Shown: positions 1-12,639 of the stretch, piece by piece
Layout: every line of letters begins with the position of its first letter
How positions within the stretch are numbered: the first letter of the stretch is position 1
Origin: Austropuccinia psidii
Lineage: Eukaryota > Basidiomycota > Pucciniomycetes > Pucciniales > Sphaerophragmiaceae
DNA: 64,000 bases
Direction: 5' to 3'
Assembly: GCA_023105745.1 (NCBI GenBank)
Contig: JALGQZ010000008.1
Coordinates: forward strand, 24,875,866 to 24,939,865
Position numbers and translations under genes: made by a program
Notes under the pieces: model-generated
Databases searched by the model: none
What the model was told of the DNA's origin: nothing
What the model saw: only the letters and a program-made list of their open reading frames with translations

Positions 1-774
1 CATAATCCTTAATAAATCTAGTCATTCTAGACCAGTTTAAATCCCACTTAACAAGCTTTAGAGTCTTCTCTTGGAAAGGGTGGCCAGCTAGGGAGGGGCA
101 AGAGGATTTTGAAGTATACTGAGTTGAATTGTGGGGTCACTTGGGACCACCACCCAATCTTCAAAGAGAGGAAGTTGGGAAGAAGGATCAAGAGAATAAT
201 CTTCAAAAGATTTACCTTTACCCCAATCCTGAAGGATACTTCTATCTTGAGAATCTTTCCATAATGCCTTCTGAATTGAATAAATCAAATCTGAACAAGA
301 TTCCACCCTGACTGCAAAGAATTTTGAGGGTTGGACTTCATCTTTCTTGATGAGTTGTTGAAAATTAATTGGATTATTTCTGATGAAATCCTCCCCCCTC
401 TCTGGGTAAACATCATCCTGACATGATAAAGCATCTAGAAGGGTAGCTGAGAAGCCAGATTAGTAAGTGATTGAGAAGTTGAATTAAGAAAGGAATTTTT
501 CCCAGGGTTCTTTATGGAAAGTGAGGAATTTTGATGTTATGAAGTATTGAAGAGAGGAATGATTGGTGAGAACTTCAAAAGAAACAAAAAGAGAAAGAAG
601 GAAAGCCCTCCAGCGCTTGAGAGCCCAGAATATGCAAAGGAGTTCCTTTTCATGAATCTTATAGTTGAGCTCTACTGGTATAAGCTTTGCAGCTATTAAA
701 TGAAAAGTAATGTCTTCCTGAGTCAGAAACCTGACTCAGTACAGCACCCAAGGCATAATATGATGCATAGGTCT
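1..774 (-). pseudogene. E1 RNase H to integrase zinc-binding segment, decayed
   Basis: The minus-strand translation resembles the RNase H end of gypsy pol: a stretch reading NHSSLQYFITSKFLT, then KFLSxFNFSITY and a degenerate DALS. An open stretch follows at 306-88. At the very edge is AGHPFQEKTLKLVKWDLNW, the pattern seen in the H2C2 zinc region that opens gypsy integrase (GHP...KT...W). Frames change and stops occur in RNase H. The integrase catalytic core would lie to the left of the window. This is product debris of E1, not an active enzyme. Confidence 0.75.
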
Positions 775-1640
775 CTACAAACTATTGTAGAGAAGGATTG
801 GAGCACTGGTGAAAGCATTTTTAATCTGGTTATACTGGCTTAGAGCTTCCTCATTGAGGGGGAAAACTGAACCTTTCTTCAGGAACTTGGTGAGTGAACT
901 GATTGTCTTTGAATAATTTTTGATGAAATGGCAGTAGAAATTGGCAAATCCAAGGAATGATTCAAGAGCCTTGAGGCTTCTTGGAGGACACCAATTAAAA
1001 ATTTGCTGGAATTTTGATTGGTTCACCTTGAGTCCTTCAGAATAAACAACATAACCCAGGTATTCAACACTTGAAGTGTGAAAAAGGCACTTGGACACCT
1101 TTGCAAACAGGTTATTAGCCCTGAACTGGAAATAACAGTGTACACATGAGTGACATGTTCTTCCTCAGACATGCAAAATACCATAATACAATCAATATAA
1201 GCCACAAAATAAACATCTAGAAGATAAGAGAAAATATCCTTGACAAGATTTTGAAAAGAGTCAGGAGCATTGGTGAGCCCAAATGGCATACCCAAGTACT
1301 CATACCTACCATATTTGGTTCTAAAAGCTTTCAAGTGTTCATCAACCTCCTTGATTCTGAGAAGCTCATATGAACCACACAAATCAATCTTGGAGAAGAT
1401 AGAAGAACCATTCAAAACAGTGAGAATATGATTCATAGGCGGAACAAGATATTTCTTATTCCTAGTAGCAGCATTGAGTTTGCAGTAGTCAACACACAAA
1501 TTAAGGCGACCATCCTTCTTTTGAAAGAAGAGGAAAGTTGCTCATGTTGAATAGGAGCTTGGCTGGATGAAACCTTTCTTTACATTATCTGAGATGTAGG
1601 CCCTGAGTGTCTCTGACTATTTATTTCATAAAGAGTACAT
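775..1640 (-). pseudogene. E1 reverse transcriptase, decayed
   Basis: Two overlapping frames (1499-1023 and 1098-775) carry the RT palm: VDYCKLNAATR, then the SKIDLCGSYELLRI segment (usually SKIDLRGAYNLLRI), then YLGMPFGLTNAPDSFQ. The catalytic YxDD box reads AYIDCIM, so the second aspartate has become cysteine. The protein then changes frame near 1060 and continues as the RT thumb and RNase H connection (VEYLGYVVYSEGLKVN, then LGFANFYCHFIKNYS). With a lost catalytic aspartate and a frameshift it cannot be active. Confidence 0.85.
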
Positions 1641-1972
1641 GACCCCTCTAGTTAGATATGATGATCAAAGTCATGTTGAGGAGGAAGGTTTTCTGTTTTC
1701 AACTTGGAGAATACATCCAAATAGTGGTTATAAGCAGAGGAAACAATATTCATCACCATTTCAGTTTCTTCTGGCTCTTCCCCTTCATCCCACAACTCCT
1801 CCGGGGAGTGATTATAAGATGAAGGAGGAAGGTCCACATTCCCATGGAAGAGATAAAGTGAAGGTATAGAATTATCTTCTCCAAAATCTTTTATCCCTTT
1901 GAAGACTTCATCTCTAGAGGATATTAATTAATTATAGGAATTGGCAGAGGGAATATAGACAGAAGTTGAAAT

Positions 1973-2494
1973 TTATGGTGTTCTAGAATAACCAACCAGA
2001 GCTGAATATGTATTAGAAGAATAAAAGTCATTACAGAAAGAACTAGAAGGATCTTGATAGTCCTTATGATTAGGATTAAAGGTTATCAGACCTTGCCTCC
2101 AATTAATAGATGGATAAAAATTATTGAGAAAGTCAAAAATCAATATGAGGTCTTCTCCCTTGTGAGTATCAATGACTAAGAAGTCCCATACAAATCTTGA
2201 GAGGGAAGGGAGCACAACCATATATTTAGTATGGTGAGTCACAAATAAAGAAGGGGACTCTGAGGAGTCCAAAATGATAAGAGGAATCTTCTCTGGGAGC
2301 TCTGAAATTGTCAAAGAATACCTGTAAACACACTGCTTTGCAATAAATGAGTTAGTAGCACCAGAATCAATGGGAATACTGTAAAACAAATTAAAAAGAG
2401 AAGAAAAACCAAAAGCTTCAAGAGATTTTTTGATATCATTATTCAGAATGCACAAATGTGCTCTGGGTTGGAAATAGTGCAGACCCTTGAACAT
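1973..2494 (-). pseudogene. E1 retropepsin-like aspartic protease with gag tail
   Basis: A 173-residue open frame contains IPIDSGATNSFIAKQC, the D-S-G-A active-site loop of a retroviral-type protease, followed by the flap region and a conserved IFDFLNNFYPSINWRQGLITF segment that links to RT in this gypsy group. The first methionine is internal; the natural protein is a gag-pol fusion. It is open here but out of phase with both neighbours. Confidence 0.8.
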
Positions 2495-2499
2495 AACTT

Positions 2500-3813
2500 G
2501 ATCTTCACTCAGGCTTTTCCCTGGTTTGGTAAGCTGGTTTTGAGGCCTTTTGACACAAGCCTCAAGAATATGATTCTCACCAAATTAGGCACACAAAACC
2601 TCCTTTAATCTTCTTTCTTTTTCAGAACCCATCAATTTGTGGTCCTTATTGAAGAGGGAAGAGTGGGGCTTTCCCCTTTTCTGAACCCTGAAATTCTTCC
2701 TCTTATGATTTGAGCTTGAGGAATTTTGAGTATGAGAGGAACTTGACTTTGAGGCTCCAATATTCTATTCCTGAGAATGATTCTTCTCCTTCTGCCTCTC
2801 ATGGTGCCTGGTATCAAGCTACAGGTTAATGTCCATTAATTCTGGAAGAAAAGCAATGATTGAAGGATGGGAGGCTGATTTGTCCAGAATCCTGGGGGCC
2901 AATTACTTCATACAATGATGCACATAAGCCCTTTTACCCCAATATCCAATTCTTGACACTAAAATTCTGAAATCAGAAATTCTTAACAATACCTGTCCAC
3001 CTTCTTTCATTTTTAAGGCATCCAGCTCTGCTTCAGCTTTTCTGACTTAATTTGGCTCTCCAAATAGGGTGAAGAGTTGGGATTCAAAAAGTTCCCAATT
3101 ATTAAGAGGGTATTCTGTGTCTCTATTGTTGGAATTGGAAATATAGGGATCATTCCATTCCTCAGCCCTGCCAATGAGAAATGAAGTGGCATAAAGGATT
3201 TTCTTCCTGTCTTCAGAGAAATTTGCCTTATAATCATGGAATAAGAGCTGGACGGACTTAATGAAACTTCTGACTTTGAAGTTTTGAGTCCCATAAAAGC
3301 AGTCTGGTGCCTTTATAGGGGGTGTCTTGGAGCTTCAGAAGATGAATCAGCTTGAACATTGTCCATAATTTGGGTAATTTGTTGCATGATGGCCAATAAT
3401 GATATTTCAGAATTATGAGAGACAGGCTGATTAAATTGGGCTAGATTTGGCCCTCCAGTACCTTGAGACTCCCCAACAGGAGAGGGGGAAGCCTCAGTAC
3501 TATCAGACTGTTTCTCTTCAACATAATTCTGCTCCTCCTCTACATAATCTTCACCAAGACCATTTAGAGTGGTGTTTTGAATGCCTGTAGAGGTTCCAAC
3601 TACTCCTAAGAATTAATTTGATCTTTTTGGCCCTCTTTCTTCCTTCCTCAAGGGTTCTTCTCCTTCCATGAATTGTCCTCTGTCTAAGTGGGCCCTCAAG
3701 TGAGGAACTGCTGGGCTGCTATCAAGAGGAGCTTTTGGAGTTAGAGTAAGAACAGATTGAGTTCTGGACTGGTATCTTGTTTTTATAGCAGGAGGTGAGT
3801 GTTGGAAAGGCAT
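2500..3813 (-). pseudogene. E1 gag, frame-broken, zinc knuckle damaged
   Basis: The likely start is the ATG at 3813-3811, giving a proline- and serine-rich N terminus before a stop. Further open pieces lie at 3294-3013 and 2817-2632. Translation near 2596-2555 gives LCA*FGENHILEAC, a CCHC zinc knuckle whose second cysteine is now phenylalanine and which has a stop beside it. Gag would form the particle and bind RNA. Assignment rests on position between LTR and protease plus the knuckle. Confidence 0.7.
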
Positions 3814-5240
3814 TATTCAACAATGAAATGAAAACAAATTAATATAAGTCATAATTTGAATTTGAAAAGCTTGAAGTAAAATAAAAATTTAATATCTTGA
3901 GGGAAAAATCAAAATAAATACCTTCTTGAGGTCAATAAATCAATAAATAAATCTTGAGTAATCAAATAAATAAAAATCAAAATTAATTCTTGAATACAGT
4001 CAATAAATCATCAAATCAAATCAATGGAATATTCAGGTAAATCAATTTCTTGAGTTCAAAATAAATTATATGTCAAATAAATAAATTAATCTTCAAATCA
4101 CAATGAAAATATTGTTGTGAATCAAAATTCTTGAATTATATTTCAAAATGAATCTTGGTTGATGAACATTTGTGTATGAACTGAATTTTTAATCAATTTG
4201 AAAATGAAAATTAACCTTTGACAGGAATTAAAATTGAATTTAAAAATGATGACTAAAGGATGGTCAGCCAAAACACCTTAAGAGAAGACAGAATTTGATA
4301 AAGATTGAGAGAAAAATATAAAGAAGAAATCAATTTTTGATAATCAAGAATTAGTGAGAGAAAATTGAGAAGCAATGGAGAATCATTAAGTTGATAAAGC
4401 ATTAAAAAGTCATAATTGCAATGAAAATAGTGAATTAATTAATAAGAAAATGAATGAACAGAAGAAAAAGCAATGATGAGTTAATTACTATAGTGTCAAA
4501 AGGGGCTCTTGGGAAAAACAAGAGTGTCCTGGCCCTCATGAAACAAGAACTCACTTGGAGGGCTGCAAAAGGATAAAGAAATACCTGAAGGTTATATTTC
4601 TTTAAGAAAGATTGAGAGAAGTAGAAATATGCCATAAGATAAGAAAAAGGGAGCCAGAGGCCAAAGATAATAAATAGAATCCAAAGGCCAAAGAGCCTAC
4701 CAAATGAATCCTTAATTCATTCTTTCAAACTACCAGAAAGAACAAGGGAATTAGTAAAGGATATGACCACCAATATTCACTGAAAGGCAAAGAAGAACAT
4801 GCAAATGACTGAAATTTGAATATTGATATTTACTTTGAAGAATGAAAATAAAATAAAAATAAAAATAAATCCAATAGAATAATTAGCTGGGGAAGAAGTC
4901 TCCAGGGGTGAAAAAGTGGCAAGTATATGTGAAAAGCTGAAATACTGATCCTGGAGAGTTGATCACCCAACTGTATTGACTGTTGTGGGAAAATCTAGCC
5001 CTGACCATCTTGAGAGCTGAGCTATATGTTTTGAATTCCCACAGTGGAAAATCAATTGAACCAAAAAGGTGAATGCTATACAGGCAGCATGAATACAGCC
5101 TGTATGGACCAATTAAGTTTTCCAAGGATTTCTGGAGCTCTTGATGCCTTGAAAACTGATTTGATAAACAAAGACCTTTTGAAATTTCCCTTGAAGGGTC
5201 CTAGGCCAGTATTCCCTTGGGTAAATACTGTTGAATTTAG
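3814..5240. other. E1 leader between 5' LTR and gag
   Basis: About 1.4 kb of AT-rich sequence with no credible gene. Near 3890-4140 a short phrase ending TCTTGAG or TCTTGAA recurs every 30-60 bases between runs of AAATAAATAAATC, so it looks like an eroded short tandem array. Small open frames here have no recognisable content. Confidence 0.5.
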
Positions 5241-6037
5241 ATGACCAACACCTGAAGGTCCAGGTTATTGGTGTCCTCAAATGTTCTTCTGGTTACCACA
5301 ATGGATTACAAGCTTGAGTAAATGGTACCTTCCTTAAAAATAGATTGATGGACTGGTGAATTGATGTAAAATGAAGAAATTGAGTCTTGCAAACATCACC
5401 ATTGGATGGCTGGGGTAAAATGGTGAATAATGGTATATAATACCATATATACCCCATTCAAGATTCCTACATCCCATTTGTCAAAGATTTGGGAAGGCCT
5501 TCCCTTTTCTTGAGGGGAAATCCCTAGAAAGGATGACTTCCAGAGGCCATTACTTGATTATAAGAGGTCTATATTCAAGTATGTCCAAACTGAGTGTTTG
5601 GGTCATTTTTGGTCCTTTGGGATTGGCCGACCAAAGGTTTGGCCCCTTGGCCCCTTTTGACCTCATTGGATTTTGTCCAAAAGGGGCCTAAAAGGTCCCA
5701 CAGTCCCCAGGCCGTGATATGTGGCCTACAGACCACAGGCCGTAGAAGCCTCAGGGAACATAAATGGCCCAAAAAGGCCATTTAGGCCAAAAAACCCTTA
5801 ATAAAAGGGGGGCCAGAGGCCCTGGATATGGTTGAGGGGGCATAGGCCCCTAGAATGCTGAGAAGACACCCAGGCCTGTGTGGGAAAGGTATTATGGAAA
5901 TGGGGCCAGAGGCCATTTGATGCAGGATGTGGACCAAAGGCCACTTCAAACCACCAGGGGCCAATTGGCCATAAATTGGTTCAGGCAAGAATTTCTGTAA
6001 ACCACCTATTGTCGCAGTCTTTCCCATGGCTGTGACA
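5240..6037 (-). repeat. E1 5' LTR (outer end firm, inner end approximate)
   Basis: The outer end is the minus-strand TGTCACAGCC at 6037-6028. The upper part (5590-6000) is unusually GC-rich for this window, with many GGCC words. A minus-strand TATA-like stretch lies at 5430-5455, as expected for an LTR promoter. I could not fix the inner CA end or the primer-binding site, so 5240 is only a rough limit. Confidence 0.55.
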
Positions 6038-6218
6038 CTTTGGGGGTGTTGTTAGTCTTGGTTTACAAATGTCTTATTTCTTGAAACATTTCAATGGTCT
6101 CTTTGAGTTTTTCAAACTCTTTCTGATTATTTGATGTATACTGGTCCATTTTAATCTATAGTATGCTACTGCATATGGAGCTTTCAGGGGTCAAAACATT
6201 GTTTTCATCCTTAGTGGT
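6038..6218 (-). pseudogene. Gag fragment of older gypsy element B (C-terminal piece)
   Basis: The minus-strand reading gives MDQYTSNNQKEFEKLKETIE, like the coiled-coil start of the second gag segment of E3 (60969 downwards: QGKFDELHRSNESLKELTTL). The DNA up to the LTR at 6219 (AACATTGTTTTCATCC) also matches E3 near 61016-61031. It is cut off on the left by the end of E1 and on the right by solo LTR A1. Confidence 0.7.
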
Positions 6219-8307
6219 TGTGAGCCTGTGAGGTATGTATGACATACCCATAAGGCCACAGAAAAAATTTTATACATTTGATTTAGTCTTAAAAAGACTT
6301 TTAAAGTGAATTTAATAAAAAAATAAATATAACTTTATTTTTGACAAAAAAAAGTTATAATTATCATGTCATTTTGGGATTCTATACAAAAAAATAATCT
6401 AGGATAGACACATAGGGTGTTATACCCAAAAATGGGTATTTCTTATATTATTGGAAGGTTTAAGAATCTCAAAGTACAAATATACATTTTTACAATTTTT
6501 ATCAAAAATTTTAAATTTTTGATTTTATGCTTAAATTAAAAGTTGCATAAGGTTTATGCAAGCTTAAAAAAATTTATTTAAAATTAAGGTGTGTCTTATA
6601 TTTACTGAATTGGCTAAGGATTTTCTATACATGCTGTAAGTCCTGCATGATCTCAGTTTGAATTGGTTTAAAGCCATTGTATGGCTTCAATTAAATACAA
6701 GGGAAAAAGTCACACAAGAAGGTAGAAGCAAGAGAGAAAGACAAACAGAGCCAGGTTACTCAGCGTTTGGGATCTGTAAGCAATCAATTAAGACTTTCCA
6801 CCTGTATTTGAGGATTTTCAACCTCATTTAACCTTTAATATTACAAATTGATTGAATATTGAATTTTAAACTGGTTTATCCCCAATTTGGAAAGGAATTA
6901 CAAGTTTCCAAAGGGGATATCCCCACATGGAGACTTCTAATCAAGGGTTCAAGAGCTTTCAAAGCTCAATGAAGCTTAAAATTCAAAGCTATAAGTGTCA
7001 AAACGTTATCAAAAGTTAAGTTTTGGTGTTTCCATTTTATGTGGAAAAATAGTAAGAACTTAGAGAGTTAATTAAAAATCCAATTCTTAATGGATTTGCT
7101 TGAATGTTTCACCAAGGTTACAATTCAATGTTATCTGTGTATGAATTCAATTTTGAGCATATTTCTTAAGCAGGAGTTTGTGGTAATTAGTCTTGAATTT
7201 AGCTTTTGAATTATTCTTAAAATCAATTAAGATTTTTCTAAAAAATAATTTTAAATCTAGCTTAAGATATTTTCACTTGAAACTTTGTTTTTGAGGTTTT
7301 TATGTGATTAAGATTATTATAAACAGACTTATCCTATATTTAAGATTAAAATAATTAACTCAAAAGAGGATTAAAGTTACTTTTAGGTAGGAGTAACACT
7401 GGTAACTTTAAACTCAATTGAAAAATAAGTTACCTTAAGTTAAGAACCTTATTTTTTGTATGTTTTTCAGTTTTGACCTGCTCACGCCCTCTATATAGAT
7501 CATTAATAATGAGAGCCTCTCTGAAGACATAAAAAGAGCCTTTACATCACTGTTTTTATCAAGAAAAATAATTATTCAATCAATTAGAAATCTTAAACAG
7601 GTAGTATTTTATTCAATATGAAATATTATATTAATAAAGTAATCTTTGTGTGTTTTTACTCTTTATAAAACATAAAGAAAGAATTGAAATCATATATCTT
7701 AGATTATATTGATTAAATCACCAATAATAGATTTTATTATATAAAATATTTCTCTTAAAATATCTTTTAAATCCATAAATTTCCTCTAAAAAGTCTTAAA
7801 TCGTATTTTACAATGAAAAAAAGCTGTTTTATTTCTTCAAAATATTTATTATTGTTGTGTTTTTAAGCTATCAGAATTATTTAATACTATAACCGGTGTT
7901 TTTTGATTTATTGTATTAAATAAATATTATAAGTAAGTTTTCTCTGAATTTCTATATCCTTTTTATCTAGTATTAGTTCTTTTATATAAATTTCTCTATC
8001 CTATTTATCTCTGCACAGTGTGTGTGATATTTCTTTCATGAATAATATTCATATCATTTATAATTGTATTAATATGATCATTTTCCACATTTAATTGTCT
8101 CATTAACAGCTTTTATCTTTCTTATTATAACTTTCAGTGACTATAATTATAATTTTTATGTATTTTTTATTATTAAACTATGTAATAATAATAATTATAT
8201 TAATTTGTGGGTATAATATTTAGGTATATTATATTTTTCACTGAGGAAAGTAATATTCCTCTTGATATTGGGTACTATTATCAAGAACTTCATAGACAAA
8301 CCTTACA
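6219..8307 (+). repeat. Solo LTR, family A, copy A1
   Basis: It starts TGTGAGCCTGTGAGG and ends AAACCTTACA, the same ends as the copy at 23650-25845, and matches that copy along its length (for example the GACCTG.TCACGCCCTCTATAT block near 7475 and 24945). It interrupts gag of element B: E3 gag DNA near 61016-61070 runs continuously across what are here the two flanks. Flanking five-base repeats are eroded (GTGGT at 6214-6218, GTAGG at 8308-8312). No internal coding region was found, so this is an LTR left by recombination. Length about 2.09 kb. Confidence 0.85.
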
Positions 8308-9057
8308 GTAGGGATATCCTTTCTAATTTTATATCTACTAGCTCTACAAAAACTGTCTACAAATACTCTTTCTTCTTTGTACTTATTTGACTAAGTCAAG
8401 GAATTTCTGGATCATTGGCTCTGAATATTTCTTCCTCTAGCTGAAAGAAGTCCTTTTCTTTCCTTTTTATCCTTTACTTCTCCTGGAGACTGCCAGAGAT
8501 AGGGAAGAATGGTGACTCTTGGACACTGATCTCCAGTATTCTGAGTTGTGTAAAGCCACTGAGGAGCTGAGTGTATTTTCTATTCCTTTTGATCCTGAAG
8601 GAATCAGAGTATGATCTTTCTGGTACCATTGCCATATTGTAGCTTGGTTAGTAACTTTATTCTCTTTGATCTTGGCTGCCCTTTCCTCCATTAGCTTGGA
8701 CTTCCTGTTGGTATTCCACCTTTTGGTTATTCCTATGAGGTATTTGAAGGATATCTCTTTCATAAATGTCTTCTGGAAACTTTCTCCTAGTTCTGGCTAG
8801 TGGTATCATAGATTGAATCTCCTGTCACCCATGTTCCATTGGAACAGTCCTATGAGGAGTTTATGGGTCATAATTAATTTTTCTGAGTCTATATAAGCCT
8901 CTCTGGGAGGGTTTCCATTGGAAAATGTTTTGAAACGTGGAGGAAGGTTCATTTTCCCAGATCTTATGATTTTGATAAGATTCATTTCTTTTCCTCTCAA
9001 GTCTCTATTCCCTCTCATGATTACTGATGGCCTATGTGTGGGCTGAAATCTTGGCAA
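8308..9057 (-). pseudogene. Gag fragment of element B (N-terminal piece)
   Basis: The minus-strand frames at 9057-8806 and 8763-8467 match the N-terminal gag of E3 (61751-61111): KLIMTHKLLIGLFQWNMGDRRFNL against QVLQLHQLLKDLFQWTMENKRFNL, then KEISFKYLIGITK and the SKSHHSSLSLAVSRR tract. It is broken by a frame change near 8780 and by many substitutions. Together with 6038-6218 this is one gag split by solo LTR A1. Confidence 0.8.
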
Positions 9058-10156
9058 TCCAAGGTCTCAGAGATGTGGCATTACCTTTAAGTTTTAGAAT
9101 GAGGGCTATATTTAGCTTATTTTAATTGCTGTTCTGCTAATTACTTATAGTTTTTTCTTTAAAAAGAATTTACTTCAAATAATATGGTTATCCTTCAATG
9201 TGATTGTTGAGGAATTCTTTTCTTTTTTTTCCAATTATAATGAACCAGGTTGGCTATTTTAAGGAATAAGATATTTGATTATTCCTTGACCTGAGTTTTA
9301 TTGATTTCTATTGGGCTTAAAATAGAACCAATGATAATAACTTTTAGTATCAAATTTAGTTACTTTTTCAGGTTTTCACTATGAAAAATTTAACTTCTGG
9401 CTTTACTTAAAGTAGCTTATCAATTTTCCACTCAAATTTGGGTGACTCAAAAAGCTATCTATTTTTGGATATACATTTTCCCAAAAAGTATAAGCTAATA
9501 TATTTCTTCTTTGGCATATTAGTATTGAAGCTATCAATGATGATGATTAAAGTCAATTTTTAATGCCAAGTTTGGTGCAATAATGAACTAAAAGAGTTTT
9601 TCCCAAAGCAAAGTTCCAAATATATCTACTTTTTATATATTCTTATGAAAAAATGAAGATACATAATCATTCCTTTTTTGGAAAATTATTTTTTAAATTA
9701 AAAATAATAATTATTAAAGTCAGTTTTTCATGCCAATTTGGGTGAAAAATCAATTATCAAAGCTATTCTGAAAGAAAAATTCATGGAATAGATACTTTGT
9801 ATACATCATTATTTAAATGAAGCTCAATGAAAAAACATGACTATATTATTTTTAAAACAAATTATCTTATATTGAGAACTCTTCACAATAATTAAGAGAA
9901 AAAAAACATTAATACATTATTTTTTCTGAAATATTAAGTATACTGTGTTTTTATTTCTTATAATTTTTACATTTCTATATATCATTTTTTTTGAGTCAAA
10001 TAAAATAAAAAAGGAGAAAAACAATGAAATAAATCCCCTTCAAGGGTTTTTATCATTCAATAATAGTCTGGATAAGGGATAAAGAACTCTCAACACTCTA
10101 TAAAGCAAGCCAAAAATAAGTCTAAATTTGTAAAAAACCAGTCCATGCCCTCAAAT
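9058..10156. other. Leader of element B, no gene seen
   Basis: An AT-rich stretch between gag and the LTR of B. It holds three diverged copies of a phrase like AAGTCAGTTTTTCATGCCAA followed by TTTGGGTG (near 9420, 9550 and 9717). No convincing open frame is present on either strand. Confidence 0.5.
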
Positions 10157-10822
10157 TTTCAGATTGACTCTATGATACAGCTTCAAATTAATGATGACAA
10201 GCTATGACTGTGAGTGTTAAAAAATGATAATAGTAAAAAAAAGTGATAAAATGATAAAAAGGGATATACTCATGAATATTAGTGCTGGTGAGTACTTCTT
10301 ATAGGCCTGAGTTCAGTGTTTATCTGCTGGGTTACAATAATTGAATTTATAATTATACCTGTTAGATTCTAAGGTTACTACTTACTAAGAAGTTACACCA
10401 CATAGTAATACTAATAAAAGGATGATTAATTTCCCTTTGGTGAGCAACAGACTCCTTTTATCTTGTTTGGGGGTGGTTCAAGGTTGTTTACCTCTCGACA
10501 TGAACACAGAGTCAAGATTTTAAGTAATTTGGGCTTACCTGTGGTCCCACACACTCAATAGAGACTGTTATTGGATGAAGGCATGTCTTTAAAAACCAAA
10601 TTTGTCACTTTCACCCAATAAAGGGTGAAGGTTTTCACCAATAGAGCTTACAGATTTGTCACAGTGGTTCTGGCTTGTCAGAAATAGTACAGGACACATA
10701 TGTAGGACTCCTTTTGGTCAGATTATGAGTAATTAAAGATTAAAAAGAATTCAATTCAATTAATTAGCTTTTTATTCAGCTATTAAAAAAGATTTCCCAC
10801 AGTGAGGTCTGACACTGGCTAG
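10157..10822 (+). repeat. LTR of element B, left part
   Basis: Similar along its length to the F-type LTRs of E3: the start aligns with TGTCAGGCTGAGTCTATGA (here TTTCAGATTGACTCTATGA), followed by recognisable GTGAGTACT, GGTGGTTCA and GGTGAAGGTTTTCACC blocks in the same order. It is cut at 10822 by E2 and resumes at 31427. It is old, with more divergence from the E3 LTRs than those show from each other. Confidence 0.7.
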
Positions 10823-12616
10823 TGTAAGGTGTGGATACAAAACTTTGATAAAAAATCAAGTACTTTTCCTGTCCTCAAAATTTGTATAACATAAATTGTA
10901 AGTAAAAATACTAAAATTTAGAATTTTTCAAGAAACCACACCAAATTTATTAATTTTCATTTTTTGGTATAAAATAGTAATATTTTGAAGAGCTTTTTTT
11001 CTACCAACAATAGAAATTTATCTAAAAATACTCTGCAAGAGATATTTAGGGCTACAGAAGATATTTCTTCAAGAGCAATTTCAATTGAAATTAATTGAGC
11101 AAAGGACTGAAAGAAATTAATATATATAAATAAGTCTTCAAGGAGAATATTAAAGATAAATCACACTCAAAAATGACCAGAGTGAATTTGGAAACAAAGT
11201 GACAAAGTTTATAGTGATGAAAAATGTTTTAATTCACTAATGGGGTGGTTCAAGGGTAAAAGGTATCATAAGAGTTACAAAAAATTATGATAATGATTTT
11301 TCAATGTGTTTAAAAGGTTTAAATAATTTAATAAAGGTAGTTGAAATGCTTTATTGATTTTCTTAGCAGCTTTTAAACTAATTATAAAAGGAAAAGATTC
11401 TAACATGAATATAAAAGTGGGGCAAAGAAGTCATTCTTTTATAGCCACCAATTTTCTTACTCTAAAAGGTGAATTTTACTCTTTTCAGTCATGGGAAAAA
11501 CTCTGACAACAGAAAATCCAATTATGGCCTCTTTGGACCAAAAAAGGGCTGTTTTTAGCCATTTATCTTGCTATTTCCAGAAATCTCTATAGTAATACCT
11601 TATTTCAAGGCTTAAAAACACTTCAGAATGTGTTTGTGAGATGTCAAAACCAGTAAAAACTGTTTCTACTTAGATCATTTTAACTTAAGGGTAGTTTTAC
11701 CTTCTTTGCAACAGTTAAAGCTTTGCTGGTTGGTTTCAAAACCTCATTATTAATTGAGTCACAGACCCTGTGACTCAATTAAAGGCCAAAAGTGATGAAC
11801 TTTTGCATGAATTTTGACATCCCACACCTGTCAGCAAGGAATTTGGGGAGTTTGGCATCCTTGGAGCCAAGATTCCTTTTCCCCCCACCATTAATCTTTC
11901 CAATTTATTTTGTCTTTAATTTCTTATCATATATTATACTTGTAATTTACATATGTTATTCAATTTAGTTTTTACAGTACACAACTGTAATAATTCAGAC
12001 CTCATATGTAAATAAAAGTTCACTTATGTAATAAACATGCACATTTTGACATTTCAATTCCTCATAGCTTCTAAACCACACACCACACCTCAGTTTTAAC
12101 ACAAAAGGTGATGGGTAATGCCACATGTAGTTTGAATTTCATTGAGGCTTTGAGGATTTTTAATTTTCATACAAAAAAAAACCAAAAACTTAATTCAAGC
12201 TTATTTATAGTTGGGTTACAGAAATTTCACCCAGAGGTGACCCCACCTTATTTTTTATGAGAAATAAAATGGTGAAATTATTTTCATAAGTTTATTTATT
12301 GGATAAAAAGTTAGAATAATTTTTATTTGAATTTTTTCAAAAAATATCTTAATTCTAATATTTTTGTTAAAAATTTGTTTTTACTTAATTTTTTTAAGTA
12401 AAAGTGTGTTTTCATAATTTCAAATTTCACTGTAATTTTAATTTTATATTATAATAGAAATTTCAATGTAATTTTAATTTTATATTATGATAAAAATTTC
12501 ATATTTATACTTTAATTTTTTTTTGTATAATATAAATAAGTCAATTTATTTATAATTATAGCATAATTTCTTATTGGTGGTGTTTGGGGTATATCAAAGT
12601 ACCACTAAGGCTCACA
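10823..12616 (-). repeat. E2 3' LTR
   Basis: About 1.79 kb. It matches the E2 5' LTR throughout, for example the AAGTACTTTTCCTGTCCTC block at 10859 and 22912, and the CAGAGGTGACCCCACCTTATT block at 12231 and 26469. The minus-strand start is TGTGAGCCTTAG, immediately preceded by a purine tract. The outer end is TGTAAGG at 10823. Confidence 0.85.
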
Positions 12617-12632
12617 TTCCCTCCCCAAAAAA
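12617..12632 (-). other. E2 polypurine tract
   Basis: The minus strand reads CTTTTTTGGGGAGGGAA and then enters the LTR at TGTGAG. A purine run directly upstream of the 3' LTR is the plus-strand DNA primer of retroelements. Its position fixes the LTR boundary at 12616. Confidence 0.75.
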
Positions 12633-12639
12633 GAATATT

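Larger units (their letters stand above)
1..6037 (-). mobile_element. Degenerate Ty3/gypsy retrotransposon E1 (runs off left edge)
   Basis: On the minus strand, from high to low coordinates, the order is 5' LTR (ending at 6037), an AT-rich leader, gag (start near 3813), aspartic protease (about 2494-1973), reverse transcriptase (about 1640-775), RNase H (about 770-350), and the first integrase zinc-binding segment (about 90-1). Protease-RT-RNase H-integrase is the Ty3/gypsy order. The coding part is cut by many stops and frame changes. The minus-strand 5' end reads TGTCACAGCC, a typical LTR terminus. The rest of integrase and the 3' LTR lie outside the window. E1 interrupts gag of element B, so it is younger than B. 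Confidence 0.85.
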
